Assembly (NCBI RefSeq): GCF_046524175.1
Contig: NZ_JBEFZF010000004.1
Location: 124,001 to 188,000 of the forward strand
DNA: 64,000 nt
Reading direction: 5' to 3'
Origin: Spongiivirga sp046524175
Lineage (GTDB): Bacteria; Bacteroidota; Bacteroidia; Flavobacteriales; Flavobacteriaceae
Below are positions 1 to 7,529 of the stretch, in pieces. The position numbers were made by a program, and so were the translations under genes. Position 1 is the stretch's first letter. Each line of letters starts with the position of its first letter. The notes beneath the pieces were generated by a model that had not been told where the DNA came from, made no database searches, and saw only the letters and a program-made list of their open reading frames with translations.

Positions 1-1131
1 TTAAACGCGCCAATCTCAAAACTTACCGATGAAAATATTGAATTGTTTATAAAGCTCCATAAAAGTGTTTTTAGTATCATCCCGCAATCAAAAGAACTAT
101 ATTTTAGTGGTTTTTCAGGCGGGGCATTATTTGCCACAACTATGGCCGCACGCATTAATACAGCTGCCGGACTCATTTTGTGTGGTACTAATTATGAGGT
201 AGTCTCTAAAATGAACTATTTACGAAACAGAGATATGCCGGTTATAGGATTAGTTGGTGATGAAGATTTTACATTTAAAAGTATGGAAAGTATTCATCGA
301 TTTTTAACAAGAAAGAAGATTGCTAATGATCTTATTGTTTACAAAGGGGGACATTACTGGCCAACTGCGGGGTATTTGCAACAAGCGTTGGAGTGGATTT
401 ATGTTAAAAGGGCAATTACAGGAAAACATCCTCAGCACGAGATCGTTACTCCTACATTGTATAAAAAGCACTATGAATATGCCAATGACTTAGTTAACAA
501 TAATGAACTGTATTTAGGGGAAAAAGCATTTACAAGAGTAGATAAAAATTATAGAGGTTTATTTAGAATAGATAGTGTAAGGCCTGTTTTAGACACTATT
601 AGAAAAAATAAAGCTTTCAAAAAATATAAAAGAGGTGTTACCGGTGCTAGCTATGATGAAAATAACATATTAAATAACTTTGGCGCGTTGTTGGAAGAGG
701 ATATTGCCAACGCTAGTTTTCAAAATTTCGCATTTTGGGAAGAAGAGCTTGAACGACTTAATTTTTACAAGAAGGGAACAATTCATTATAAAAAGAAGTT
801 AAAACGAATAAAGGGATTATTGTTTCATGTTTGTGCAGAAAGCGTTCCCTTATATGATGTTGAGGAATCTATTGACAATCTCTTATTTCTTCATGAGTTT
901 ATGATATACATAAAACCAGATTATCATAAAGCGTATATTGAGTTAATTAAACTGTATACCAAAGTAGGTGAGCTTGACAATGCATTATCAAGTATGGAGG
1001 CTTTATTGCAAAATGGCTATACCGATGAAGATACTCTTCAACTGTTGCCGGGAATCAGTACCTTAAAAGGGCGACCTGAGTTTTGGGATATTTTAAACAC
1101 ATATCCATTGCCTGAGAATAAAAAGGAATAG
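1..1131 (+). CDS. alpha/beta-hydrolase fold protein with C-terminal helical-repeat region (5' end missing)
   Basis: The reading frame is open back to the first base of the window, so the gene starts outside it; internal ATG or TTG codons need not be starts. Near the visible N-terminus there is a nucleophile elbow (GFSGG, G-x-S-x-G), then VGDED in the place of the acid strand and GGHYWP as the likely catalytic histidine, in the order expected for a serine hydrolase of the alpha/beta fold. After about residue 130 the chain becomes lysine- and tyrosine-rich and helical. The final part (KPDYHKAYIELIKLY, then GELDNALSSMEALL) resembles TPR helices. The substrate cannot be inferred. The gene ends one base short of the stop of the convergent DJ-1-like gene. 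No signal peptide can be assessed because the start is missing. Confidence 0.75.
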   Translation, partial: LNAPISKLTDENIELFIKLHKSVFSIIPQSKELYFSGFSGGALFATTMAARINTAAGLILCGTNYEVVSKMNYLRNRDMPVIGLVGDEDFTFKSMESIHRFLTRKKIANDLIVYKGGHYWPTAGYLQQALEWIYVKRAITGKHPQHEIVTPTLYKKHYEYANDLVNNNELYLGEKAFTRVDKNYRGLFRIDSVRPVLDTIRKNKAFKKYKRGVTGASYDENNILNNFGALLEEDIANASFQNFAFWEEELERLNFYKKGTIHYKKKLKRIKGLLFHVCAESVPLYDVEESIDNLLFLHEFMIYIKPDYHKAYIELIKLYTKVGELDNALSSMEALLQNGYTDEDTLQLLPGISTLKGRPEFWDILNTYPLPENKKE

Positions 1132-1132
1132 T

Positions 1133-1888
1133 CTAATCTTTTATTACGAGGTGTGGAACTTCTTCCAATTTCCAATCAATTACAAGTCCACCTGCTAATG
1201 ACCTAGCAATTTCGGCGCCGTACAAATATTCACATAAGTATAAAGCCGCTTCAAAACTTTTTGCACCACCGGCCGAGGTAATGTATTTACCATCATGCAC
1301 AAAGAGTACTTCTTTTCTTATATCAAGATCTGGAAATTTCTCCCTCATAGTATCAATATCACTGGGGAAGGTGGTAGCAACAACTTTATCTAATAAACCT
1401 GCTTGAGCAAGGACAAAAGCACCGTCACAGTGACTGGTAATAAATTGCGCTTCCTTATCAACTTTTTTTACAAAATTGATCATTACTTCGTCCTCTAGAT
1501 CGGTATCTAAATGATGTTCTGCGCTTGGTACAACCAGAATATCGATAGTCGGAATCGTGTCTTTTACATAATTAAAATCGGGTAATAGTCGCATTCCCTC
1601 AAAAGTGGTAATGACATCATCGGTATTAGCAACCGTGAAAACATTCATTTGTTTTATGTTTTTTCTATACTGCGTATGCTGAAAAATGTCATAAGGTGCT
1701 GTTAGCTCTGTATTATAAACACCATCCATGATAAGAAAGGCAACATTATAACGTCCTTCTTTTATGTCGGGAAGCTGTTTTTCTATCGATGTAATTTCCT
1801 TAGCATTTACTGAGGTTTCTTGTTTACCGCTACAACAAGATAGCAGCACAAAAACTATTAATGATGACAGTACTTTTTTCATTGACAT
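1133..1888 (-). CDS. DJ-1/PfpI-family (GATase1-like) lipoprotein
   Basis: The N-terminus is a lipoprotein signal with a lipobox ending LLSCC, so the protein is probably tethered in the periplasm. The body is a DJ-1/PfpI domain: a first strand AFLIMDG, then the elbow TSHCDGAFVLAQAGLL with the conserved cysteine, and a TSAGG block before the last helix. This arrangement resembles the N-terminal domains of GATase1-like AraC regulators, but no DNA-binding part is present. Family members include chaperones, deglycases and proteases; the activity of this exported branch is not established. Its ATG shares a base with the stop of the MFS gene (TAATG), so the two are probably translationally coupled. 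A second ATG six bases inside (MKKV) is an alternative start. Confidence 0.8.
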   Translation of the reverse strand: MSMKKVLSSLIVFVLLSCCSGKQETSVNAKEITSIEKQLPDIKEGRYNVAFLIMDGVYNTELTAPYDIFQHTQYRKNIKQMNVFTVANTDDVITTFEGMRLLPDFNYVKDTIPTIDILVVPSAEHHLDTDLEDEVMINFVKKVDKEAQFITSHCDGAFVLAQAGLLDKVVATTFPSDIDTMREKFPDLDIRKEVLFVHDGKYITSAGGAKSFEAALYLCEYLYGAEIARSLAGGLVIDWKLEEVPHLVIKD

Positions 1889-3123
1889 TATAATTTTGTT
1901 AAAGATACAGTTTCGGTCGTTTTCTCGTACTTTAATTTACGCATTGCATACAATACAAGTATAGTAGCTACAACCCCGATTCCGGTCATAATCAGCCAAG
2001 TATTGTTAAATCCGAAGTTGTTGATCAGCTGCATGCCTACATTATGTCCAAAAACATGTGCCACGGAAAATGACATGGTGAACAACCCCATATATGCTCC
2101 TTGTCTTCCCTTTTTAGATCTTTGTAAAGCAAACGCATTTCCCATTGGTAAGCCAATCATTTCTCCGACGGTCATGAAGAGCATACCTATTATTAATATA
2201 CCAACCCAAGGAGACAGTGGTAATACGATAAAGCTTATTGCCGTTAAAATCAGACCAACAACTACATGCTGCAAGTTGCTAAGTGCTGTTTTTTCTAAAA
2301 ATGCGATCAAAGGCATTTCCAATATCACAATCAGCAAACCGTTCATCGCTAAAAGTAATCCGATACTTTTTTCTGATAGTTCAAAAATTTGTCTGTAATA
2401 TAAAGGCATAGCAGAAAAGTATTGAACAAAAATGAATCCGAATAGCGCAAACGCAACTAAGAATAATATGTAGATCATATCCTTTTGAGGGGCAATCGGG
2501 TTCTTCACTACTTTTTCTTCATCCGATATTTTTGCTTTTTTTGGATTAAGTGTTTGTATCATTATCAAGCCAGCTACGATGCATGTAAAACCATCTACCC
2601 AAAAAAGACCATAATACCCTATAGAGGCTATGATCAGACCACCCAAAGCGGGACCTGCAGAGAAACCCAAGTTAATAGCAAGTCGTATTAAAGTAAGCGA
2701 ACGTGTTTTATTTTTAGGTTTACTATAGGCACTTAATGCCACAAAAAATGCAGGTCTAGCGGCATCGGCAACTGTAATCAACAAGAAAAATGCAATACAC
2801 ATTCCTACAAAAGTGCTGACATACTGGGTAAGAACAAAGGCAATCCCAGTAGCAAATAGTGATCCTAGAATTACCTTATAGTATCCTATTTTGTCACTAA
2901 GTTTACCGCCTAACCAGGCACCAAAAAACGATCCTAAACCAAAACAACTCATGACCCATCCCACCTGAGGTACTGTAAATGCTTTGTCTTCTGTTAAGTA
3001 AAGCGATAAAAAAGGTATTACCATTGCACCGGTACGATTTACCAAAGTAATAAGGGCTAACCACCAGACTTCACGTGAAAGCCCTTTAAAAGTGTTGATG
3101 TAGTTACTGAATAAACGAAACAT
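1888..3123 (-). CDS. MFS transporter, probable exporter
   Basis: A 411-residue integral membrane protein with about 12 hydrophobic segments. The loop after the second segment carries the major-facilitator motif A form GGKLSDKIGYYK (about residues 73-84), and GFSAGPALGGLI matches the motif C region typical of drug:H+ antiporters. The substrate is unknown; closest in character to small-molecule efflux pumps. It is the first gene of a two-gene operon with the DJ-1-like lipoprotein. About 30 bases upstream of its start lies a strong terminator with its T tract facing the gene, and before that a promoter and a possible short leader ORF, suggesting attenuation control. Confidence 0.85.
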   Translation of the reverse strand: MFRLFSNYINTFKGLSREVWWLALITLVNRTGAMVIPFLSLYLTEDKAFTVPQVGWVMSCFGLGSFFGAWLGGKLSDKIGYYKVILGSLFATGIAFVLTQYVSTFVGMCIAFFLLITVADAARPAFFVALSAYSKPKNKTRSLTLIRLAINLGFSAGPALGGLIIASIGYYGLFWVDGFTCIVAGLIMIQTLNPKKAKISDEEKVVKNPIAPQKDMIYILFLVAFALFGFIFVQYFSAMPLYYRQIFELSEKSIGLLLAMNGLLIVILEMPLIAFLEKTALSNLQHVVVGLILTAISFIVLPLSPWVGILIIGMLFMTVGEMIGLPMGNAFALQRSKKGRQGAYMGLFTMSFSVAHVFGHNVGMQLINNFGFNNTWLIMTGIGVVATILVLYAMRKLKYEKTTETVSLTKL

Positions 3124-3152
3124 TGATTGGTTTTTAGATTGATTATAAAAAA

Positions 3153-3179
3153 AAAGCCCGGCTCATTGAGCCGGGCTTT
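3153..3179 (-). terminator. Rho-independent terminator or attenuator ahead of the MFS gene
   Basis: Arms AAAGCCCGGCTC and GAGCCGGGCTTT form a 12-bp GC-rich stem with a 3-base loop. On the minus strand it is followed directly by a run of nine T. It therefore stops leftward transcripts about 30 bases before the MFS start codon. No long gene lies upstream on this strand, so it either ends a very short transcript or acts as a regulated attenuator. Confidence 0.8.
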
Positions 3180-3202
3180 CATAATTGTATTGTTAGAGAA
3201 CA

Positions 3203-3277
3203 TTACAAGACATACCGGCATTTTTTTTCTGCTTTCACAGAAATCAGTTGATAAGTATGTACCGTAATGTGTTTCAT
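3203..3277 (-). CDS. possible 24-residue leader peptide or small protein
   Basis: An ATG preceded by TTAGGAGAAA opens a 24-codon frame that begins MKHITVHTYQ, is rich in lysine and histidine, and ends 24 bases before the terminator stem. A matching -7 promoter element sits about 20 bases upstream of the ATG. The order promoter, short ORF, terminator, efflux gene is the layout of leader-peptide attenuation systems. It could instead be an independent small protein gene with its own terminator. No family is recognised. Confidence 0.4.
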   Translation of the reverse strand: MKHITVHTYQLISVKAEKKCRYVL

Positions 3278-3296
3278 TTTCTCCTAAATTGTCACA

Positions 3297-3304
3297 CAAA
3301 ATTA
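3297..3304 (-). promoter_or_regulatory. -7 promoter element for the leader/MFS transcript
   Basis: TAATTTTG on the minus strand is an exact match to the Bacteroidota -7 consensus TAnnTTTG. The predicted start is near position 3291. I see no convincing TTTG at -33. Confidence 0.5.
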
Positions 3305-3357
3305 CTCAAATAGTTGAGATGTTGTACATTTAAAACCACATTAATTATCAATTAAAA

Positions 3358-4020
3358 ATGAATTTAATTTCTAAGCTTTTTTGCATTTGTATTTTATTGT
3401 CAAGTATTACAACTAGTTGTGCGCAGAAAAAGGTTGAAAAGAAGACTGCAAACGCTTTTAAAAGACCTTCAGCAAATCAAATTATTAATGAGGTGAAAGA
3501 TTTTCAGGATGATTTGAATCTTACTTACGGCAACTCCGAAGAATCACCACTGACCGAAGCTGACAGGAAAGACTTTAAAGGACTGCAGTTTTTTGATATT
3601 GATACCACTTTTTATGCAGTTGCAACATTTATTGAAACCCCCAATACAACTCCTTTTAGAATGAAAACTACTACGGATCGATTACCTTTATATCGCAAGT
3701 TTGGTGAAGCTTACTTTAAACTAGCAGGAGAAGAAAGAGTACTTAGTGTTTTTCAAAATATTGATTTGATAAAGGACTCAGAGTACGCAGACCATTTGTT
3801 CATTCCATTTACTGATTTGACCAACGGTTCAGATTCATATGGCGGTGGGCGTTATTTGGATGTCGAAATGCCCGAGGGTGACCGGATAATTATAAATTTT
3901 AATAAAGCCTATAATCCGTATTGCGTCTATAATGCGAAATACTCGTGCCCAATACCACCGGCTGAAAATCATTTGGAGGTGGCAATTACCGCTGGGGTCA
4001 AGGCATATGATAAGCATTAA
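3358..4020 (+). CDS. DUF1684 family lipoprotein
   Basis: 220 residues with an N-terminal signal peptide whose cleavage region reads TTSCAQ, a lipobox-like site. The rest is a DUF1684 domain. The hallmark C-terminal block is clear: GRYLDVEMPEGD, then FNKAYNPYCVYN and CPIPPAENHL. DUF1684 proteins are widespread in Bacteroidota and Actinobacteria; no reaction is established. The gene stands alone, divergent from the MFS leader and convergent with the porin, with a shared terminator downstream. Confidence 0.85.
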   Translation: MNLISKLFCICILLSSITTSCAQKKVEKKTANAFKRPSANQIINEVKDFQDDLNLTYGNSEESPLTEADRKDFKGLQFFDIDTTFYAVATFIETPNTTPFRMKTTTDRLPLYRKFGEAYFKLAGEERVLSVFQNIDLIKDSEYADHLFIPFTDLTNGSDSYGGGRYLDVEMPEGDRIIINFNKAYNPYCVYNAKYSCPIPPAENHLEVAITAGVKAYDKH

Positions 4021-4021
4021 A

Positions 4022-4050
4022 AAACCACAAGCCAAAGGGGCTTGTGGTTT
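4022..4050. terminator. bidirectional terminator between DUF1684 and porin genes
   Basis: Arms AAACCACAAGCC and GGCTTGTGGTTT make a perfect 12-bp stem with a 5-base loop. It sits between convergent genes. The T run is strong on the minus strand (porin side) and short on the plus strand. Confidence 0.8.
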
Positions 4051-4094
4051 AACAACTCTATAATTAACCAAATTATGATTGATTCATACTCTTT

Positions 4095-5129
4095 TTAGAA
4101 TGAGTAGATTGCTGCTACACCAAAAGACGACAAACTTTTAGTTGGTGCAAGATCTCCATCAAGAAATCCCTCTTCTGATAAGCTATCTAATCTAAGTTCG
4201 GGCTTGATAATTAAATTTTCAACGGTATAGCTTCCTGTAAGTGTAACTGCAAATACGGTTGCATCATCAAAACCAAATACTGGACCACCATCTTCTAACT
4301 GTGCGAAGTATTCACCTCTTAAACCGATGGCAAAACTCTCTGATGTTTTAAGTTGAGGGTATAATGCTGCACCATAAAAACCACTTCCGTCATTATCTTG
4401 GTATGCTGCATTAATTCCTAGGTAAAAATCTTCTGAAACATCAAATCCACCAGTGTAGTCTACTTCAAAACCTAAACCTGTGCCGTCATCATAGTAAAAG
4501 TTTAAATATTGACCTTTATAACCTAATTGTGCTCCTGCAGAGTACGAGCCTGTAAGATTATTGTTTACATCGGTAATATTCATTGCTGCAAGCATTAAAC
4601 TAAAATCATCCGAAAGTGCAAAATCAGCTTTTAAGCCTACATGCGAGAATGGCCCGTAAGAAAATAGGTATGATGTGCTATAGTTGAAATTGGCAGCAGG
4701 CGCAATAACTTCATACCCTAAATAAGTGTTGAAACGTCCCGCAGATAAGGTTGTTTTTTCACTAACATTCCAATATGCGTATAACTGATTTAAGTTAAAC
4801 CCACCAGTAGCTTGATTACCACGTGGTCCAAAAGTAAGATCGGCTACAACACCTGTTTTTTCACCATCGTAGCTGGCAATTAAGTTAGCCATACCTAATG
4901 CAAAACCGGTTTCGTTGGCAAATGATGTTGGTGGTGCTTGTGAGGCTCCGGTTACAATCTCCTGGTCTGTGGAGCTTAGATTGGTACGAAAATAAGCATC
5001 GACGCTACCGCTGATTTTAAGCTTTTTCTCTGTAGCCTCTTCTTCCTGCGCAACGATTGTTAATGCAAATAGTGAGCAGGTTAATACAAGTACATTTTTT
5101 ACGATATTTGTTTTAATGATCGCTTTCAT
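4095..5129 (-). CDS. outer-membrane beta-barrel porin of the ammonium operon
   Basis: 344 residues with a signal peptide ending in VAQ, then alternating hydrophobic/aromatic strands and a final segment ending in aromatic F (GVAAIYSF), the usual signature of Bacteroidota outer-membrane barrels. The pattern resembles the putative beta-barrel porin-2 family. It is the last of three leftward genes after the PII protein and AmtB, so it may carry ammonium or another small nitrogen compound across the outer membrane; this role is inference from context. A stem-loop in the gap before it may alter its expression relative to amtB. Confidence 0.7.
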   Translation of the reverse strand: MKAIIKTNIVKNVLVLTCSLFALTIVAQEEEATEKKLKISGSVDAYFRTNLSSTDQEIVTGASQAPPTSFANETGFALGMANLIASYDGEKTGVVADLTFGPRGNQATGGFNLNQLYAYWNVSEKTTLSAGRFNTYLGYEVIAPAANFNYSTSYLFSYGPFSHVGLKADFALSDDFSLMLAAMNITDVNNNLTGSYSAGAQLGYKGQYLNFYYDDGTGLGFEVDYTGGFDVSEDFYLGINAAYQDNDGSGFYGAALYPQLKTSESFAIGLRGEYFAQLEDGGPVFGFDDATVFAVTLTGSYTVENLIIKPELRLDSLSEEGFLDGDLAPTKSLSSFGVAAIYSF

Positions 5130-5200
5130 AAATTAAATTTTAGCTATTTATTATTCTCTCTGGTAAGAGTAAATTGATAGTTTTTTGAAGTGATTAGTTG

Positions 5201-5234
5201 CCGGATGGTGCTGCAACACCATCCGGTTTTTTTT
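5201..5234 (+). terminator. terminator-like hairpin facing against the operon
   Basis: CCGGATGGTG and CACCATCCGG form a perfect 10-bp stem with a 6-base loop, followed on the plus strand by eight T. Both flanking genes (amtB and porin) run on the minus strand, where no T tract follows. It could end an antisense or small plus-strand RNA, or act on the sense mRNA only as a stabilising stem. Confidence 0.65.
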
Positions 5235-5257
5235 ACTTCTACTGTTGTTTAAATTGA

Positions 5258-6508
5258 TTAATGTTGATTCATTCTAAAGTCTGGGTACGAGTCCATTCCA
5301 TGCTCGTTAACATCCAAGCCCTGAACCTCTTCTTCTTTAGTAACACGAAGTCCCATAGTTTTCTTTATTGGAAGTAATATGAGTACGGCGCTTACTGAAC
5401 AGAAAGCCCCATAGACACCTACACCTGCTAGCTGAACTAGGAACTGGTCAAAACCAGCCATTTGTCCAAAAATACCAACGGCTAAGGTGCCCCAGATACC
5501 ACAAATTAAGTGTACTGCAATTGCTCCTACAGGATCGTCCAGCTTTAATTTGTCGATAAGTGCAACACCAAGTACAATAATAACGCCGGCGATTAATCCG
5601 ATGAGAATTGCATCGGTTGGCGCCATTTGGTCGGCACCAGCGGTGATACCTACAAGTCCGCCTAAAATACCATTAAGGAACATGGTAAGGTCATAATTTT
5701 TATACAAAATGGAACTGAAAATAAAAGCCCCTACACCACCTGCTGCCGCAGCTAAGCAAGTTGTTACCAAGGTGATCGAAGTTGCCCCGGGGTCCGCAGA
5801 TAATACGGAACCACCATTAAAACCAAACCAACCTAGCCAAAGAATTAGTACACCGGCAGCTGCTATAGGAATATTGTGGCCTGGAATCGCTTTTGGTTTG
5901 CCATCACTATCGAACTTACCAATACGGGCACCCAGTAAATATACTGCAATTAAGGCAGCCCATCCTCCAACAGAGTGTACTAATGTTGAACCAGCAAAAT
6001 CATAGAAGCCAAGTTTATCTAAAAATCCACCACCCCATTTCCAAGAACCAGCGATAGGATATATAATACCAACATATAATACGGTAAAGATCATAAAGCT
6101 TGGTAGCTTAATACGCTCAGCTACCGCACCTGATACAATAGTTGCTGCAGTGGCTGCAAACATTCCTTGAAATAGGAAGTCTGTCCAATAAGTATAACCT
6201 TCGTTATAAGTAAGATCTAAGCCCGCATCTGTCAATGGTGCACTTAGCCCAAATAGGTCGAAAAAATAATCGGGTATAAAGCCAGCTACAAAACTTGAAG
6301 GGTACATTAAATTAAATCCAACTAGGCAGTATAATAGCAAACCTACACATATAATAAATACGTTTTTAAATAAAATATTGATGGTATTTTTTTGCCTGGT
6401 AAGGCCAATTTCTAAAAAGGCAAAACCCAGATGCATAAAAAATACAAGTGCTGTACAGATCATCATCCATACATTATTAATCGTCAAAATGTTGCTTGTC
6501 GTTTCCAT
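5258..6508 (-). CDS. amtB: ammonium transporter AmtB
   Basis: 416 residues, the normal length for Amt proteins, with about 11 membrane segments. The twin pore histidines are visible in the contexts TLVHSVGGW and IAVHLICGIWG, together with the conserved WGWFGFNGGS-like stretch (LGWFGFNGGSVL). It forms a trimeric inner-membrane channel for ammonium. It lies 22 bases downstream of the PII gene, the standard glnK-amtB pairing in which PII plugs the channel when nitrogen is plentiful. The C-terminal tail ends YPDFRMNQH. Confidence 0.95.
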   Translation of the reverse strand: METTSNILTINNVWMMICTALVFFMHLGFAFLEIGLTRQKNTINILFKNVFIICVGLLLYCLVGFNLMYPSSFVAGFIPDYFFDLFGLSAPLTDAGLDLTYNEGYTYWTDFLFQGMFAATAATIVSGAVAERIKLPSFMIFTVLYVGIIYPIAGSWKWGGGFLDKLGFYDFAGSTLVHSVGGWAALIAVYLLGARIGKFDSDGKPKAIPGHNIPIAAAGVLILWLGWFGFNGGSVLSADPGATSITLVTTCLAAAAGGVGAFIFSSILYKNYDLTMFLNGILGGLVGITAGADQMAPTDAILIGLIAGVIIVLGVALIDKLKLDDPVGAIAVHLICGIWGTLAVGIFGQMAGFDQFLVQLAGVGVYGAFCSVSAVLILLPIKKTMGLRVTKEEEVQGLDVNEHGMDSYPDFRMNQH

Positions 6509-6530
6509 ATCTTTTTTAAATGATTGTCAA

Positions 6531-6869
6531 TTAGTTTAGAGATTCTGATCCGTTCTCCTTAGTTCTTATTCTGTAAGCTTCTTTAATATCTGAGACAAAA
6601 ATCTTACCATCACCAACATTGCCAGTGTACGCTGATTTTAGAATGGCATCAATAGTCCGTTGTTCAAAGCTATCAGATACCACGATTGAAAGGTATCTTC
6701 TTTGAATATCAGTAGTGCTATAACTAACACCTCGATAGACGTGACCTCTTTTTTCGTTTCCAACTCCTGTTACGTCCCAGTAGCTAAAAAAGTTGACCTC
6801 TACTTCGTGCAGTGCTTCTTTGACTTCGTCGAAGCGAGATTTGCGAATAATGGCTTCAATTTTTTTCAT
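6531..6869 (-). CDS. PII nitrogen regulatory protein
   Basis: 112 residues, normal for GlnB/GlnK. It starts MKKIEAIIRKSRFDEVKEAL and keeps the C-terminal nucleotide-binding features GDGKIFV and EAYRIRTKE. The T-loop reads GNEKRGHVYRGVSY: the YRG that carries the modifiable tyrosine in proteobacterial GlnK is present, but the loop looks about two residues shorter. Its job, from the family and its position before amtB, is to bind ATP/ADP and 2-oxoglutarate and gate AmtB. I leave the gene symbol empty because GlnB and GlnK cannot be separated here. Confidence 0.93.
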   Translation of the reverse strand: MKKIEAIIRKSRFDEVKEALHEVEVNFFSYWDVTGVGNEKRGHVYRGVSYSTTDIQRRYLSIVVSDSFEQRTIDAILKSAYTGNVGDGKIFVSDIKEAYRIRTKENGSESLN

Positions 6870-6902
6870 TGTTCTATATGGTTAATCTTATGATTTAGGT
6901 GC

Positions 6903-6934
6903 CAAATCTATGTTAAATGAATGCATGCCCCAAA
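6903..6934 (-). promoter_or_regulatory. promoter of the PII-amtB-porin operon
   Basis: On the minus strand TTTG at 6934-6931 is followed after 20 bases by TAGATTTG at 6910-6903. Both parts fit the Bacteroidota housekeeping consensus (TTTG, about 19 bases, TAnnTTTG). The predicted leader is about 30 bases. Confidence 0.6.
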
Positions 6935-6939
6935 AAAAA

Positions 6940-6998
6940 TAGGGGTTAGACATATATTTTTATGATTTTTATAAATTAACCCTATAAAAATTAGGGTT
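6940..6998. promoter_or_regulatory. candidate operator repeats upstream of the PII promoter
   Basis: An inverted repeat with arms AACCCTA (6978-6984) and TAGGGTT (6992-6998) lies just upstream of the promoter, and a related half-site TAGGGGTTA occurs at 6940-6948. The positions suit an activator. The binding protein is unknown. Confidence 0.35.
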
Positions 6999-7087
6999 GC
7001 TTTAATTTAAATCAAAATAAATGTGAATATGTACCCACGAATTGAAGGGTGGATTCGTTTTTTCTGTTAAAAATGAGGATATAACCG

Positions 7088-7109
7088 CTATATAAGATAC
7101 CTTATATAG
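7088..7109. repeat. perfect palindrome beyond the fluC stop
   Basis: Arms CTATATAAG and CTTATATAG with a 4-base spacer. It lies about 35 bases after the fluC stop on the minus strand. No T run follows on that strand, so it may be an operator or a weak transcript-end stem. Confidence 0.4.
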
Positions 7110-7142
7110 TGTAAAGTGATCAAAAAGGCGAGAAAATGTGAT

Positions 7143-7514
7143 TTAAATCAACTTTGATAACCAGATGCCAAAGAATACGGCTGCAAAGCCTATTAAAAAG
7201 CTAAGGGCGGTATATATGAAAAATTGAAACAAGTCACCATTTTTAAGAAAGACATGATTTTCGTATGCGAAAGTAGAGAATGTGGTGAATCCGCCACAAA
7301 AACCCGTGGCTAGTAAAGTAATTTGTGATTGGCTCAAGGTGTCGCTTTTAGCTGCATAACCTAAGATTAATCCAATAACTAGGCTGCCTATAATATTTGC
7401 AGTAAAGGTGCCATACGGAATCCCGTCATTAGGGTTGTTAAGGTATTTTCCGAGTATGAAGCGAGCGACACTACCAATACCACCGCCTATAAATACCAAT
7501 AACAACTGTTTCAT
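7143..7514 (-). CDS. fluC: fluoride ion channel FluC (CrcB)
   Basis: 123 residues with four membrane helices. Conserved features are GGGIGSVARF at the N-terminus, NIIGSLVIG (the pore asparagine helix) and GFCGGFTTFSTFAYE, the GxTTFSTF motif that lines the fluoride path. FluC works as an antiparallel dimer and lowers toxic cytoplasmic fluoride. Only one copy is seen, consistent with a homodimer. It is 15 bases downstream of the SRPBCC gene and may be cotranscribed. I found no fluoride riboswitch ahead of either gene. Confidence 0.93.
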   Translation of the reverse strand: MKQLLLVFIGGGIGSVARFILGKYLNNPNDGIPYGTFTANIIGSLVIGLILGYAAKSDTLSQSQITLLATGFCGGFTTFSTFAYENHVFLKNGDLFQFFIYTALSFLIGFAAVFFGIWLSKLI

Positions 7515-7529
7515 ATGGTATATATGTAG

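Noticed and set aside
2003..2398. Plus-strand 131-codon frame inside the MFS gene, and similar long antisense frames in amtB, PPIase and amidohydrolase genes
   Set aside because: They are mirror frames of well-supported genes, lack start signals and match no protein pattern.
3057..3299. 80-codon minus-strand frame running from the leader region into the MFS gene
   Set aside because: It passes through the terminator hairpin, overlaps the MFS start in another frame and has a low-complexity, non-protein-like composition. The 24-codon frame fits the signals better.
7515..7529. Fluoride riboswitch ahead of fluC
   Set aside because: The gap is only 15 bases, and no crcB-motif-like sequence is visible upstream of the SRPBCC gene either.
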